DNA of 37,911 bases from Thalassotalea_E sp964620605 (lineage in GTDB: Bacteria > Pseudomonadota > Gammaproteobacteria > Enterobacterales > Alteromonadaceae), in assembly GCA_964620605.1 (NCBI GenBank), contig CAZUHQ010000024.1:1-37911 (forward strand), read 5' to 3'. Under the pieces are notes generated by a model. It was not told where the DNA came from. It did no database searches and was given only the letters and a program-made list of their open reading frames with translations. Positions 1 to 8,986 of the stretch are shown here, one piece after another (position 1 is the stretch's first letter; each line of letters begins with the position of its first letter). Made by a program: the position numbers and the translations under genes.

Positions 1-453
1 CTAATATACCAAATATCGAACACATTGAAGCGCTACTCCTTATTTAGATTTAATACAATGCAGGTCATTGTGGATTCAAATTGTAGACAATTAACAAGTC
101 TTGGATAGAACCGTTAACTGCAAGAGATACCCAGTAATGCGCATCACTCACCAGCTGTATCTGCCAGTTAATTGTGCTGTCACTGTGCCAGTTCTTAGAT
201 AAAAAGCAAGTGTTAATTGCTAAATTCTTTAAAAAAGTGCATTTTATAATCTATTATTTTTATTAGTGTTTTTAAACAGTATCTTGTTTTAGTTAGGCTT
301 TTTGTGAGTTTTTACTCTAATTTAGCCGTAAGCAATCCGCTGTTATTAATTTTTATCGATAACAAAAAGTGAGTGATAACTGAGCAAGTTTTAACTTGTA
401 AGTGAAGTTAGCCGATAAAGCATCAAAAGACCAACTGGCCATGGATAATAAAG
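1..453. other. Gene-free left edge
   Basis: No convincing coding region, RNA gene or repeat is seen here. The DNA is AT-rich, especially at about 220-420. It probably holds the promoter and leader of the gene starting at 454 and perhaps the end of whatever lies to the left. I could not identify a clear sigma-70 promoter. Confidence 0.5.
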
Positions 454-1626
454 ATGAATAGAAATATTGAGGTAAAGAGGCTTTTCGTTATTTTAGTGAT
501 AATGGTGGTTAGTCTACCGGGTATTGCCGAACAAAGTCCTAAGCAGTTAACCATAGAAGAACAACGCCTGGCACAAGTTCGACAAGCTATGTCAGAGGTT
601 TTTCAACCGTTAAACCAAAGGCTGGAAGCATTTGAACAGCAAATCAATAAAGCGCGTAATTTTACGGCATTAACCCAAGTGGTCATTCGCCATGCCGATG
701 CTTTGTGGCAAGATGCCATCAAACAATTTGATAGCTCGCAAAGCTATGATGACCGGCCTTTATACTGGAGTCGACTGCAAATGAAAAAGCGACTGAAGCA
801 GTCACCAGGTTTTGTGCGTTTATTGCCGATGCAGCAACAGAAAATATTATGGTTATTTGAGTTATTATCTCGCGGTCAAAAGGATGTTCGTTTTAATAAA
901 GGCGCGGATAAGAAAATTTTGATCACTGGTTTTGATCCATTTTTTCTTGAGCGTAATCTTCGTCAAAGTAATCCCTCTGGTGTTGCTGCGTTAGCGCTGG
1001 ATGACTTATTGCTGAGCCGAGATGGTATTAGTGCAGAAATTGAAACCTTGATCTTACCGGTGCGCTTTGGCGATTTTGATCAGGGAATAGTAGAAGAATT
1101 GCTCGCGCCTTATTACAAAAAGGTCGATATGATAGTGACTATCAGCATGGGGCGGGAACATTTTGATTTAGAGCACTTTCCGGGGTTACGTCGAAGCTCA
1201 ACGGCAATGGATAACCTTAATGTAACAACTGGCGCCTCTGATAAAAATCCGGTATCACCACGACTAAAGGATAAGGCACTAAGTGGCCCTGAATTTGTTG
1301 AGTTTAGCCTGCCAGTGGCGCAGCTAATGAGTATTCAGCAACCCTATCGGGTAAATGATAATCGGCAAGTAACAACCTTAGCTGGCCAAATTAATGCAGC
1401 ATCACTGACATCATTGACGGGGCAAGTGTCGGTAGCAGGCTCTGGAGGAGGTTATTTATCCAATGAAGTTTCCTATCGCACTATTTTATTGAGAGAGCAG
1501 TTAAACCCAATACTCGCGGTTGGCCATCTGCATACGCCAAAAATTGCAGGTTTTTTCCCGAAACAATCACAAAAAATTGTCAAACAAATCAAACAAATGC
1601 TAACGGAAGCGATTAACGGTATTTAA
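454..1626 (+). CDS. Secreted pyroglutamyl-peptidase I (C15)-like protein with Ser at the Cys position
   Basis: 390 aa. The N-terminus (about residues 1-25) is a signal peptide: basic start, a hydrophobic stretch with LFVILVIMVVSLPG, cleavage near IAEQS. A predominantly helical region of about 120 residues follows. From about residue 150 it resembles pyrrolidone-carboxylate peptidase: ILITGFDPF near the domain start, GREHFDLEHFPG containing Glu240 at the catalytic Glu position, and GHLHTP containing His360 at the catalytic His position. The Cys motif, normally GTYVCNH in Pcp, reads GGYLSNE here, so Ser336 stands where the nucleophilic Cys should be. Pcp enzymes are about 215 aa and cytoplasmic; this one is longer and probably periplasmic. 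It could be a Ser hydrolase variant or a non-catalytic relative. Fold assignment is fairly sure, activity unknown. It appears monocistronic, about 90-110 bases ahead of miaE. Confidence 0.75.
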   Translation: MNRNIEVKRLFVILVIMVVSLPGIAEQSPKQLTIEEQRLAQVRQAMSEVFQPLNQRLEAFEQQINKARNFTALTQVVIRHADALWQDAIKQFDSSQSYDDRPLYWSRLQMKKRLKQSPGFVRLLPMQQQKILWLFELLSRGQKDVRFNKGADKKILITGFDPFFLERNLRQSNPSGVAALALDDLLLSRDGISAEIETLILPVRFGDFDQGIVEELLAPYYKKVDMIVTISMGREHFDLEHFPGLRRSSTAMDNLNVTTGASDKNPVSPRLKDKALSGPEFVEFSLPVAQLMSIQQPYRVNDNRQVTTLAGQINAASLTSLTGQVSVAGSGGGYLSNEVSYRTILLREQLNPILAVGHLHTPKIAGFFPKQSQKIVKQIKQMLTEAINGI

Positions 1627-1736
1627 CCTGAGCTTGCTTTTATATGATTTTTATTCGCTGAGTTGGTTTCCCGAAAGATCAAAGCCAGTTAAAATAGCGC
1701 GCAATTTTTCTATGATGATTGAGATATAGCAAGCTA

Positions 1737-2309
1737 ATGTTTGAATTGAAATATAAAACGCCGTTTAGCTGGACGGAACCTGTATTGGCTGACTTTGATG
1801 CTTTTTTAAAAGACCATGCTGCGGCAGAAAAGAAAGCCTCAGGGATGGCAGTTTCGATGCTGTCACATTATCCGGATCGCAAAAACCTGGTGCGGGCGAT
1901 GACAGATCTGGCGATTGAAGAACTGATCCACTTTAAGCAAGTGTTAAAGTTAATGCAGGCAAGAGATATTCAAATGGCCAATGATGAAAAAGATCACTAT
2001 GTTAAAAAGATTCGCACTGTGTTTCGTAATGGCAAGGAAGTGTTCTTTCTCGATCGTTTAATCGTGGCGGCGGTGATCGAAGCGCGTGGTCATGAGCGTT
2101 TTGCTTTGGTAGCAGAAGCCTTGCCTGAAGGTAAAGAAAAAGACTTTTACGTCACTATTGCAAAATCGGAAGAGAAGCATAAGAACTTGTTTATTGAACT
2201 GGCTTATGAATATTTTGATAAGCAGGAAGTGGATCAGCGCTTAGAAGAAATTTTAATTGAAGAAGCGAAGATTTGCCAAAGCTTGCCGTTTCGAGCGGCG
2301 CTACACTAA
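1737..2309 (+). CDS. miaE: tRNA-(ms2io6A) hydroxylase MiaE
   Basis: MiaE is a non-heme diiron monooxygenase that hydroxylates the isopentenyl group of ms2i6A at position 37 of tRNAs reading UNN codons. The 190 aa protein shows the ferritin-like ligand pattern: Glu in DHAAAEKKA, EELIHF (ExxH), Glu in IEARGHERF and EEKHKN (ExxH), as expected for two irons in a four-helix bundle. I chose the ATG at 1737 (MFELKYKTPFSW) because related proteins as I remember them begin there; a TTG at 1719 would add six residues. Neither has a strong ribosome-binding site. The glycosyltransferase gene follows after about 29 bases on the same strand, so the two may be co-transcribed. Family assignment is confident. 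Confidence 0.88.
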   Translation: MFELKYKTPFSWTEPVLADFDAFLKDHAAAEKKASGMAVSMLSHYPDRKNLVRAMTDLAIEELIHFKQVLKLMQARDIQMANDEKDHYVKKIRTVFRNGKEVFFLDRLIVAAVIEARGHERFALVAEALPEGKEKDFYVTIAKSEEKHKNLFIELAYEYFDKQEVDQRLEEILIEEAKICQSLPFRAALH

Positions 2310-2338
2310 TTTCATAATGATTAATTTGCGGTGTCAAT

Positions 2339-3556
2339 TTGAGTCAGCTAACCAAGTATTTGACTAACTATGCACAGCCAGAAGTTGCGCTCTTGGCTGA
2401 TTTTCCCGCGCAGCTAAGCTATTGTCATGTAGTGGTGATCCCGGCGTATAAAGAAAGTAGTGCCTTTGCTGAGTCATTTATACAATCGCAATTAGCACAG
2501 CAAAATGTGCTAATGATTGTTGTGATCAACCAGCCGCTCACGGATCCTGATCCTCAGGCACAACAACAGCTTGTTAATGAGATTTTGCAGTTAGGACAAG
2601 TGCGTTGGCTACGACAAAACCTCTCTTTAGTTGAGTTTAGTAAAGGCAATAGTGCTTGTCTTATCGTTGATCGTTTCACTAATAGAATAGTGCCGAAGCA
2701 GGGAGTGGGGCTAGCGAGGAAAATTGGCTGTGACCTAGCGTGTCAGCTGATCGAACAACATAATATCACTGCAACTTGGGTTCATTCGACCGATGCGGAT
2801 GCGACCTTGCCTGATAATTATTTTACCGAATTAACCGGGCAGTTAGCTGCACAGGAGCAAAACCCTGTGGCTGCCTGTTATAACTTTTGCCATCATAGTA
2901 AAGATATTGAAGTTCATCTGGCAAATCAGCTTTATGAACAGGCGCTACGTTACTATGTTGCAGGATTGAGATATGCAAACTCTCGCTACAGTTTTTTTAC
3001 CATTGGCAGCATTTTAGCTTTTAAAGCAACTGCTTATGCCAGTGTTAGAGGATTCCCGAAAAAAAGTGCTGGCGAAGATTTTTATCTGCTTAATAAGTTG
3101 GCAAAAATGGGGCAGGTGCTCACTTTAGGTAATGCGACAATTGAATTAACCGCTAGAACTTCTGATCGAGTACCTTTTGGTACTGGACCTGCGGTGCAGC
3201 AAATTATAACTCAGCAGTTATCAGCTAAAAATTATTGCTATTATCACCCTGAAATATTCAATCAGCTAAAGTTGGTGAATGTGGCCTTTGAGGGGCTGTT
3301 TGAGCAAATAACTGAGGTGATGAATTGGTATCAAATGTTAGATGATAAAGCGGTGCTAGCACTTCAATCACTCGGCTTTGAAGCGTTTATAATTAAGCAG
3401 GCAAAGAGTAATCAGCGACAATTTTATAAGCAGCTTAATGTCTGGTTTGATGCTTTTAAAACATTAAAGTTTATTCATTATCTGCGAGATAATTTTTACC
3501 CTAATATTTCATTAGCTGATGCGATTGAATTGGCCAACTTTGAGCTAAACGAATAA
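2339..3556 (+). CDS. GT-A fold (family 2-like) glycosyltransferase, substrate unknown
   Basis: 405 aa, soluble, no signal peptide or clear membrane segment. The N-terminal part reads CHVVVIPAYKES, the usual nucleotide-sugar-binding strand of family 2 glycosyltransferases, and HSTDADATLPDNYF around residue 150 supplies a DxD-type metal-binding motif. GEDFYLLNKLAKMG near residue 245 resembles the ED acceptor/base motif of GT2 enzymes. The start is a TTG at 2339; upstream in-frame sequence soon hits a stop and the next ATG would remove the first strand. It sits just after miaE and ends before a bidirectional terminator shared with rne. I do not recognise the specific acceptor; no other polysaccharide genes are nearby. 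Confidence 0.7.
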   Translation: MSQLTKYLTNYAQPEVALLADFPAQLSYCHVVVIPAYKESSAFAESFIQSQLAQQNVLMIVVINQPLTDPDPQAQQQLVNEILQLGQVRWLRQNLSLVEFSKGNSACLIVDRFTNRIVPKQGVGLARKIGCDLACQLIEQHNITATWVHSTDADATLPDNYFTELTGQLAAQEQNPVAACYNFCHHSKDIEVHLANQLYEQALRYYVAGLRYANSRYSFFTIGSILAFKATAYASVRGFPKKSAGEDFYLLNKLAKMGQVLTLGNATIELTARTSDRVPFGTGPAVQQIITQQLSAKNYCYYHPEIFNQLKLVNVAFEGLFEQITEVMNWYQMLDDKAVLALQSLGFEAFIIKQAKSNQRQFYKQLNVWFDAFKTLKFIHYLRDNFYPNISLADAIELANFELNE

Positions 3557-3574
3557 ATCATTTCCAAAACCATA

Positions 3575-3605
3575 AAAAACGGCTACTTAAAAAGCAGCCG
3601 TTTTT
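3575..3605. terminator. Bidirectional intrinsic terminator between glycosyltransferase and rne
   Basis: AAAAACGGCT and AGCCGTTTTT form a 10-bp stem with an 11-base loop. T-runs follow the stem in both reading directions, so it can end transcription of both the forward glycosyltransferase gene and the convergent rne gene. Confidence 0.85.
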
Positions 3606-3643
3606 GTTTGCGTTATTGAACGTTAAACATTCAGTATTAAAGA

Positions 3644-6550
3644 TTATACACTAGGCTTAGTCGGCCCCGCATTACTGCGATTTATCACATGGGCTAACAT
3701 CGCCATTCTACCTGAAATGGTCGCTGCTACTCGCTCATCATTTGCTAAAAAGCTACGAGGGATGTCGCCAACAGTATTGATAGTTTCAGGTTTTGCCATA
3801 TCAGAAGAAGCATGGGATTGAGTCCGAACTTTTGCTTTTTTCTGTGTTTTAGGCTCTGCATTTTCAGTGATTTTAGCCGCAACCTTTTGTTCAGCCTGGT
3901 TAGCATTTGTTGCAACAGACGCTGGTTCTTGCTCACTGATAACTTCAGTGTTTGCTTGTGGCTCAGTTTTCTCACCTGAGTTTACTGCTGTTGATGTCTC
4001 TTGAGCTGCTGGTTTAGCGTTGACAACTGGCGCCGCTTCTTCGGTGTTAGCATCTTCTGGTGAAGCGCTAACACTCTCAGTAGTTGTTTCTGACGCAGTT
4101 TCTGTAGTCGCTTTAGCTTGGTTAACCTCTTCAAATGGCAAATCTTGTTGCACTTCTTGACGAGGTTGCTCTGCTGTAGGCTCGCTAGCATTGACTTCGT
4201 TAGCTTTGCTGGCTGTCGAGGTTACAACTTCATTTACTTGCTCTTCAGCAGCAGGATAACGTGTTTCTACCGGATCTGCCGTCTCAGTGATCTCTATTGC
4301 CTCAGTTACTTCATTCAGCTCTTTAGTGTCATTTTTTGCCCGGCGTTTTTGTCCATGCGAGCGTAAATGACGAGGTGATCTGCGATTACGAGAGCGTTCT
4401 TCAGACGATTTTTTCGGCGCTGCATTATCATTTGCTTGTACATCCGCAGTTTTCTCAACTACTTGTGTTGCTACGGCTTGCTGTGAGTTGGCATCAGCTG
4501 TTTTATTCACTTTAGCTGTAGCATGATTATTCGCATTATCGTCATTCATTCTGATTTTTTTACGATTGCTGCGACGCTGGCGTTTCTCGGCAACTTTTTC
4601 TTCTTTTGGTTTCGCGGTATTTTTTTGCTGTGGTTTACGACCAGGTTTGGCTGATTTATTGTCAGCCTGTTGCGGCTTATCTGTTACCGCATTTCTGTCT
4701 GTGCGTTTATTTTGACGATTATCTTGACGATTATCACCTCTTCCACCTTTACGCTGATTTTTACGGCCTCGTTGTGAACCCTGTTCCTGATGACGTCGGT
4801 TATTCTGGCGACGCTGTTTAGGTTGTGGTGTTGGCTCTGTTTCGCCAAACAGGCCTTTTAACCAGCTCATTATTCCGGAGAACAACCCTGTAGAATTATC
4901 AGCTTGTTTACTAGGTGTTTTACTGACCTTATTGGTTTTAGGTGCTTGTTTCGGCGCTGACATCCCTTGCAGTAATGGCTCGTCTTTTTTCGCTGTGTTT
5001 GGAGCAAACTTAGGCATGACCGCTTCTTCAGGAGCCGCTTCTGTGACCTGTACCTGATAGCTGGCCTCAGCAACCGTTTCATCCTGGCGAATACGGGTTA
5101 CTTCGTATTGCGGTGTTGACATGTTGGGATTAGGAATGATCAACACTTTGACGCCATGGTGTTTTTCAACATGAAATACCGAACGGCGTTTTTCATTTAA
5201 TAGATAAGTGGCGACCGGTACTGGCACTTGCGCGTGTACTTGCTGGGTGTTGTCCTTAATCGCTTCTTCTTCCATTAAACGTAGTACGGACAAGGCTAAT
5301 GATTCAACACCACGCACATGACCTGTACCATTACAGCGTGGACATACGCCCTGACTGGTTTCACCAATCGACGGTCTCAGGCGTTGACGGGACATTTCTA
5401 ATAAACCGAAACGAGAAATACGGCCGAGTTGAATACGGGCGCGATCAGGCTTAACCGCTTCGCGCATTCGGTTTTCTACTTCGCGCTGATGCCTTACCGG
5501 CGTCATATCGATAAAATCGATGACGACTAAACCACCTAAGTCACGTAAACGTAATTGACGAGCAATTTCATCTGCCGCTTCGAGGTTAGTATTAAAGGCG
5601 GTTTCTTCGATATCGCCACCTTTAGTAGCGCGTGCCGAGTTGATATCGATAGAAGTCATAGCTTCGGTTGGATCGATAACGATGGAGCCACCGGACGGTA
5701 AACGCACTTCACGCTGGAATGCCGATTCTATCTGCGTTTCAATTTGATAGTGAGTAAATAACGGTACATCGTTAGTGTACAGTTTTACCTTGCTGGCAAA
5801 ATCAGGGCGCACGATTTCTATGTGTTGTTTAACACTTTCATAGGTTTTTGGGCGATCGATAAGTACTTCACCGATATCGCGACGTAAATAATCACGAATG
5901 GCTCGTAAAATAACGTTGGTTTCTTGATGGATTAAAAATGGAGCAGGGCGACTGGCTGCCGCGTCTTCAATCGCTTTCCAGTGATGAAGCAGAACATTTA
6001 AATCCCACTCTAATTCATCATAATCCTTGCCAACACCGGCGGTACGGACAATTAAGCCCATGCCTTTTGGCAGATTAAGCTTGTTTAATGAAGCTTTTAA
6101 TTCGGTACGCTCATCACCTTCAATGCGACGAGAAATACCGCCAGCACGTGGGTTATTCGGCATTAATACTAAATAACTGCCAGCCAGGCTGATAAAGGTG
6201 GTTAAGGCTGCGCCTTTTTGACCGCGTTCTTCTTTATCGATTTGAACGATAACTTCCTGACCCTCGGTTAATACGTCCTTGATATTAGGTCGACCCTGGA
6301 AGGTATAGCCTTTTGGAAAATATTCGCGGGCGATTTCTTTCATTGGCAAAAAACCATGGCGTTCCGCGCCATAATCAACGAAAGCGGCTTCTAATGAAGG
6401 TTCAATACGGGTGATCTTTGCTTTATAGATATTGGCCTTTTTTTGTTCATGACCTGGGCTTTCAATATCCAGATCATAGAGTTGTTGACCATCAACAAGC
6501 GCTACACGAAGTTCTTCTGACTGCGTAGCATTAATTAACATACGTTTCAT
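3644..6550 (-). CDS. rne: Ribonuclease E
   Basis: RNase E is the essential endonuclease for mRNA decay and rRNA/tRNA processing and the scaffold of the degradosome. The 968 aa protein has a highly conserved catalytic half: S1 domain (about 36-120), 5'-sensor and DNase I-like region with IVIDPTEAMTSIDIN (catalytic Asp near 302) and VVIDFIDMTP (Asp near 345), and the Zn-link CPRCNGTG (near 404). The C-terminal half is low-complexity and rich in Lys, Arg, Gln and Glu. Within it, about residues 550-572 hold GLFSGIMSWLKGLFGE, an amphipathic helix matching the membrane-targeting segment, and about 722-737 hold RRSPRHLRSHGQKRR, matching the arginine-rich RNA/RhlB-binding region of E. coli RNase E. 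It is divergent from rluC across a long gap, as in E. coli. Confidence 0.97.
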   Translation of the reverse strand: MKRMLINATQSEELRVALVDGQQLYDLDIESPGHEQKKANIYKAKITRIEPSLEAAFVDYGAERHGFLPMKEIAREYFPKGYTFQGRPNIKDVLTEGQEVIVQIDKEERGQKGAALTTFISLAGSYLVLMPNNPRAGGISRRIEGDERTELKASLNKLNLPKGMGLIVRTAGVGKDYDELEWDLNVLLHHWKAIEDAAASRPAPFLIHQETNVILRAIRDYLRRDIGEVLIDRPKTYESVKQHIEIVRPDFASKVKLYTNDVPLFTHYQIETQIESAFQREVRLPSGGSIVIDPTEAMTSIDINSARATKGGDIEETAFNTNLEAADEIARQLRLRDLGGLVVIDFIDMTPVRHQREVENRMREAVKPDRARIQLGRISRFGLLEMSRQRLRPSIGETSQGVCPRCNGTGHVRGVESLALSVLRLMEEEAIKDNTQQVHAQVPVPVATYLLNEKRRSVFHVEKHHGVKVLIIPNPNMSTPQYEVTRIRQDETVAEASYQVQVTEAAPEEAVMPKFAPNTAKKDEPLLQGMSAPKQAPKTNKVSKTPSKQADNSTGLFSGIMSWLKGLFGETEPTPQPKQRRQNNRRHQEQGSQRGRKNQRKGGRGDNRQDNRQNKRTDRNAVTDKPQQADNKSAKPGRKPQQKNTAKPKEEKVAEKRQRRSNRKKIRMNDDNANNHATAKVNKTADANSQQAVATQVVEKTADVQANDNAAPKKSSEERSRNRRSPRHLRSHGQKRRAKNDTKELNEVTEAIEITETADPVETRYPAAEEQVNEVVTSTASKANEVNASEPTAEQPRQEVQQDLPFEEVNQAKATTETASETTTESVSASPEDANTEEAAPVVNAKPAAQETSTAVNSGEKTEPQANTEVISEQEPASVATNANQAEQKVAAKITENAEPKTQKKAKVRTQSHASSDMAKPETINTVGDIPRSFLANDERVAATISGRMAMLAHVINRSNAGPTKPSV

Positions 6551-7147
6551 AGTTTGTTTGACTCAATTTTAAGTCACAACACACTATTTGCTTAGTACAC
6601 AAAGCAATCTGTCGCTATGGTAACAGCGATTTGTCAGCCTCACGGATGTCAATCTTAATGCGCCATATTACGCAAAAAGCTGTTAAAATTTTCTGATTGT
6701 CTATTTAGTAAACAGGCACTCTACCTGTTTAGTCATGTTTCTTTATGTGCTCAGCAAAGGTGCTGTGCTTTATTTAATCGTCTTTGTCTTGCGATAAAAG
6801 CTATTAATAATTAACTAACTTGTGCTATCTATTGAAAATTTTCAGACGATTAAACTATATTTACCTAGTGCTTTTTTTTCGCTGGATAAAATGTTTATGC
6901 GTGTATTTGACAGGGTACTCACGTCAAGATCGCAATAGGCCATTCTGTTATTCAGTCATTTTTGTCATAATGCTCAATAATGTAGCCGCAAATTACCTCT
7001 TACAATTCGTAAAAAGCTTCCAATTTAGTGTTGCCAGTTCAATTATAGTGCAACCTCGCTATTATCCCATTTTTTTTATGAAAAAGGCAATTAAATCGTT
7101 AGTTTATTTTAGGTAAAACTTTAAAAAAGTATGATAAACTGCGCGCC
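6551..7147. promoter_or_regulatory. Divergent rne/rluC control region (long rne leader expected)
   Basis: 597 bases without a convincing gene. In E. coli rne has a long, structured 5' leader through which RNase E autoregulates; a comparable leader fits here. Visible structures are a stem at 6612-6629 (TCGCT/AGCGA) and a 7-bp hairpin AAACAGG/CCTGTTT at 6710-6730. A TATGAT at 7129-7134 just before rluC may be its -10. The leader role is inferred from the E. coli arrangement, not shown by sequence match. Confidence 0.45.
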
Positions 7148-8110
7148 ATGACAGAAAGTACTAAACCTCAAGTCAGATTTATCGCTATCGACAGTGAAGA
7201 TGCTGGCCAACGAATCGATAATTTCCTGGTAAAAACGTTAAAAGGTGTGCCGAAAAGCATGATCTATCGTTTATTGCGCAAAGGAGAAATTCGTGTAAAT
7301 AAAAAACGCACTAAGCCTGAATATAAATTGGTTGACCAGGATGTGCTGCGTATTGCGCCGATAAGGGTTTCGGAAAAAGCACCAGCGGTATCAACCCAGC
7401 TTAATGTGGTTGCTAATCTAGAGAAACAAATATTATTTGAAGATGATCGTTTAATTGTTATTAATAAACCGTCAGGTATGGCAGTACACGGTGGTAGTGG
7501 TGTTAACTTTGGCGTGATCGAAGCGCTACGAGCACTTAGACCAGATGCCAGAATGCTGGAGCTGGTGCACCGACTGGATCGTGATACCTCAGGCTGTTTA
7601 GTGATTGCTAAGAAACGTTCGGCGTTAAGAAACCTTCATCAACAGTTACGTGATAAGAATGTACAAAAATTTTATCAGGCGCTGGTGAAAGGGCGCTGGT
7701 CACCGAAACTGACGCGCGTTAGTGAAGGCTTGAAAAAGAATGATTTGAAATCCGGTGAGCGCGTGGTGGTAGTTGATAATGTCAATGGCAAGGAATCGGA
7801 AACTCGTTATAAGGTGTTGCAGCATTTTAATGGCGCGACCTTAGTTAGAGCATTTCCGGTAACCGGCCGAACCCATCAAATTCGTGTTCATTGTCAATGT
7901 AAAGGTCATCCGATTGCCGGTGATAACAAATATGGTCATCCGGAGTTTGACGACCAATTGAAACCACTGGGTTTAAAACGTTTGTTTTTACATGCCGCCA
8001 GTATCGAGTTTACTCATCCGAAAACTGAGCAACGCTTGAAAGTGGAAGCGCCGTTAGAGCCGTCATTAGAAAAACTGTTAAAACAGTTAGTTAAAGAAAA
8101 ACGCAATTAA
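7148..8110 (+). CDS. rluC: 23S rRNA pseudouridine synthase RluC
   Basis: RluC converts U955, U2504 and U2580 of 23S rRNA (E. coli numbering) to pseudouridine. The 320 aa length equals that of the E. coli enzyme within a residue or so. An S4 RNA-binding domain occupies about residues 20-75 (RIDNFLVKTLKGVPKSMIYR, KGEIRVNKKR). The catalytic domain shows HRLDRDTSGCLV with the catalytic Asp, and TGRTHQIRVH near residue 240. It is divergent from rne, as in Enterobacteria, and is followed by a HAD phosphatase gene 32 bases downstream, probably in one transcript. Confidence 0.95.
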   Translation: MTESTKPQVRFIAIDSEDAGQRIDNFLVKTLKGVPKSMIYRLLRKGEIRVNKKRTKPEYKLVDQDVLRIAPIRVSEKAPAVSTQLNVVANLEKQILFEDDRLIVINKPSGMAVHGGSGVNFGVIEALRALRPDARMLELVHRLDRDTSGCLVIAKKRSALRNLHQQLRDKNVQKFYQALVKGRWSPKLTRVSEGLKKNDLKSGERVVVVDNVNGKESETRYKVLQHFNGATLVRAFPVTGRTHQIRVHCQCKGHPIAGDNKYGHPEFDDQLKPLGLKRLFLHAASIEFTHPKTEQRLKVEAPLEPSLEKLLKQLVKEKRN

Positions 8111-8142
8111 GCAAAGTATCCATAAAACAAAGAAAAAGTTAA

Positions 8143-8790
8143 ATGCAGCATTATAAATTAGTGATTTTTGATTGGGATGGCACAGTTATGGATTCGGTTG
8201 CCCGTATTGTTTCTTCGATGCAAGCGAGTGCCTGTGATTTGTCATTGCAAATTCCAAGCGCTGAGCAGGTACGCGATATTATCGGCCTAAGTTTACCGAC
8301 AGCGTCGAAAATTCTATTTCCTGATGCCAGTGACCAGCTGCATGATGATCTTCGATTAAGATATAAAGCACACTATAAAGAAATCGATACTACTCCAACG
8401 CCGTTATTTGATAATGCGGTTAATTTGCTGCACCAGTTAACCGGGCAGGATAAGTTATTGGCAGTGGCAACAGGCAAAGGGCGAGATGGCTTAGAAAGGG
8501 TGTGGCAAATGACAGATACTAAGCATTATTTTCATAGCTCGCGCTGTGCCTATGAATGTCAGTCTAAACCGCACCCGGAAATGTTAGAACAGATCTTGGC
8601 TGAACTTAATGTTGCTCCTGAACAGGCGGTGATGATAGGGGATACCACTCATGATATGGCAATGGCACAAAATGCCAATGTTGATCGTATCGGTGTCACC
8701 TACGGCGTACATGATAAAGCGGCGTTAGCCGAGTTTCAGCCAAAAGCGATAGTAGATTCTTTGTTTGAGCTACAGGACTTATTGCTCTAG
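8143..8790 (+). CDS. HAD-superfamily (subfamily IA) phosphatase
   Basis: 215 aa, cytoplasmic, phosphoglycolate-phosphatase-like. Motif I is FDWDGTVMDS (nucleophile Asp9 and acid Asp11), motif II is VATGKG (about residue 107), motif III lysine lies in SKPHPEML (about 143), and motif IV is MIGDTTHDMAMA (about 165). The cap domain sits between motifs I and II as in subfamily IA. The substrate cannot be told from sequence. It lies downstream of rluC, an arrangement I recall from other Gammaproteobacteria. It ends before a hairpin repeat and an intrinsic terminator. Confidence 0.88.
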   Translation: MQHYKLVIFDWDGTVMDSVARIVSSMQASACDLSLQIPSAEQVRDIIGLSLPTASKILFPDASDQLHDDLRLRYKAHYKEIDTTPTPLFDNAVNLLHQLTGQDKLLAVATGKGRDGLERVWQMTDTKHYFHSSRCAYECQSKPHPEMLEQILAELNVAPEQAVMIGDTTHDMAMAQNANVDRIGVTYGVHDKAALAEFQPKAIVDSLFELQDLLL

Positions 8791-8805
8791 TTAGTTGTAA
8801 TTTAG

Positions 8806-8933
8806 CTTATTGATAACGACGGATGTTGCTTTGGTAATAAAAGCAAGCATCATCAGCCTGGATGCTGGTGTTGAGCTTCCATGGAAGGACTAGCAGCGTC
8901 TTGCTTGTTTACCTAGCAACAGCTATCGATAAG
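8806..8933 (+). repeat. Dispersed multi-hairpin repeat, copy 1 (core 8825-8920)
   Basis: The 96-base core is bounded by GTTGCT and TAGCAAC and is about 86% identical by hand alignment to the reverse complement of 27046-27140. Nested inverted repeats are visible: GGTAA/TTACC next to the ends, AAGCAAG/CTTGCTT inside, CATCAGC/GCTGGTG in the middle, and the palindrome CTTCCATGGAAG. A further outer pair, CTTATTGATA (8806) and TATCGATAAG (8924), extends it to 128 bases. It has no coding capacity. It lies between the HAD gene and mltD. It may be a miniature inverted-repeat or REP-like element, or a structured RNA. Confidence 0.8.
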
Positions 8934-8964
8934 AATAAGGCATTCAATCGAATGCCTTATTCTT
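8931..8964. terminator. Intrinsic terminator between HAD gene and mltD
   Basis: A perfect 15-bp stem, AAGAATAAGGCATTC with GAATGCCTTATTCTT, and a 4-base loop. Both arms are AT-rich at their base and supply a short T-rich end in each direction, which suits the convergent genes on each side. Confidence 0.8.
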
Positions 8965-8986
8965 TACTTATCAGCACAGTGATTGA

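Noticed and set aside
3745..5082. Several Lys/Leu/Gln-rich open frames on both strands within rne
   Set aside because: They are out-of-frame readings of the low-complexity C-terminal half of RNase E, which has a clear conserved reading frame.
6820..7116. 98-codon open frame in the rne/rluC gap
   Set aside because: It is a Phe/Tyr/Leu-rich, compositionally odd translation of AT-rich DNA with no ribosome-binding site, and it overlaps the expected promoter region.
8806..8964. CRISPR-like array
   Set aside because: The repeated elements are single copies 18 kb apart with internal hairpins and no spacers. No array was seen anywhere in the window.
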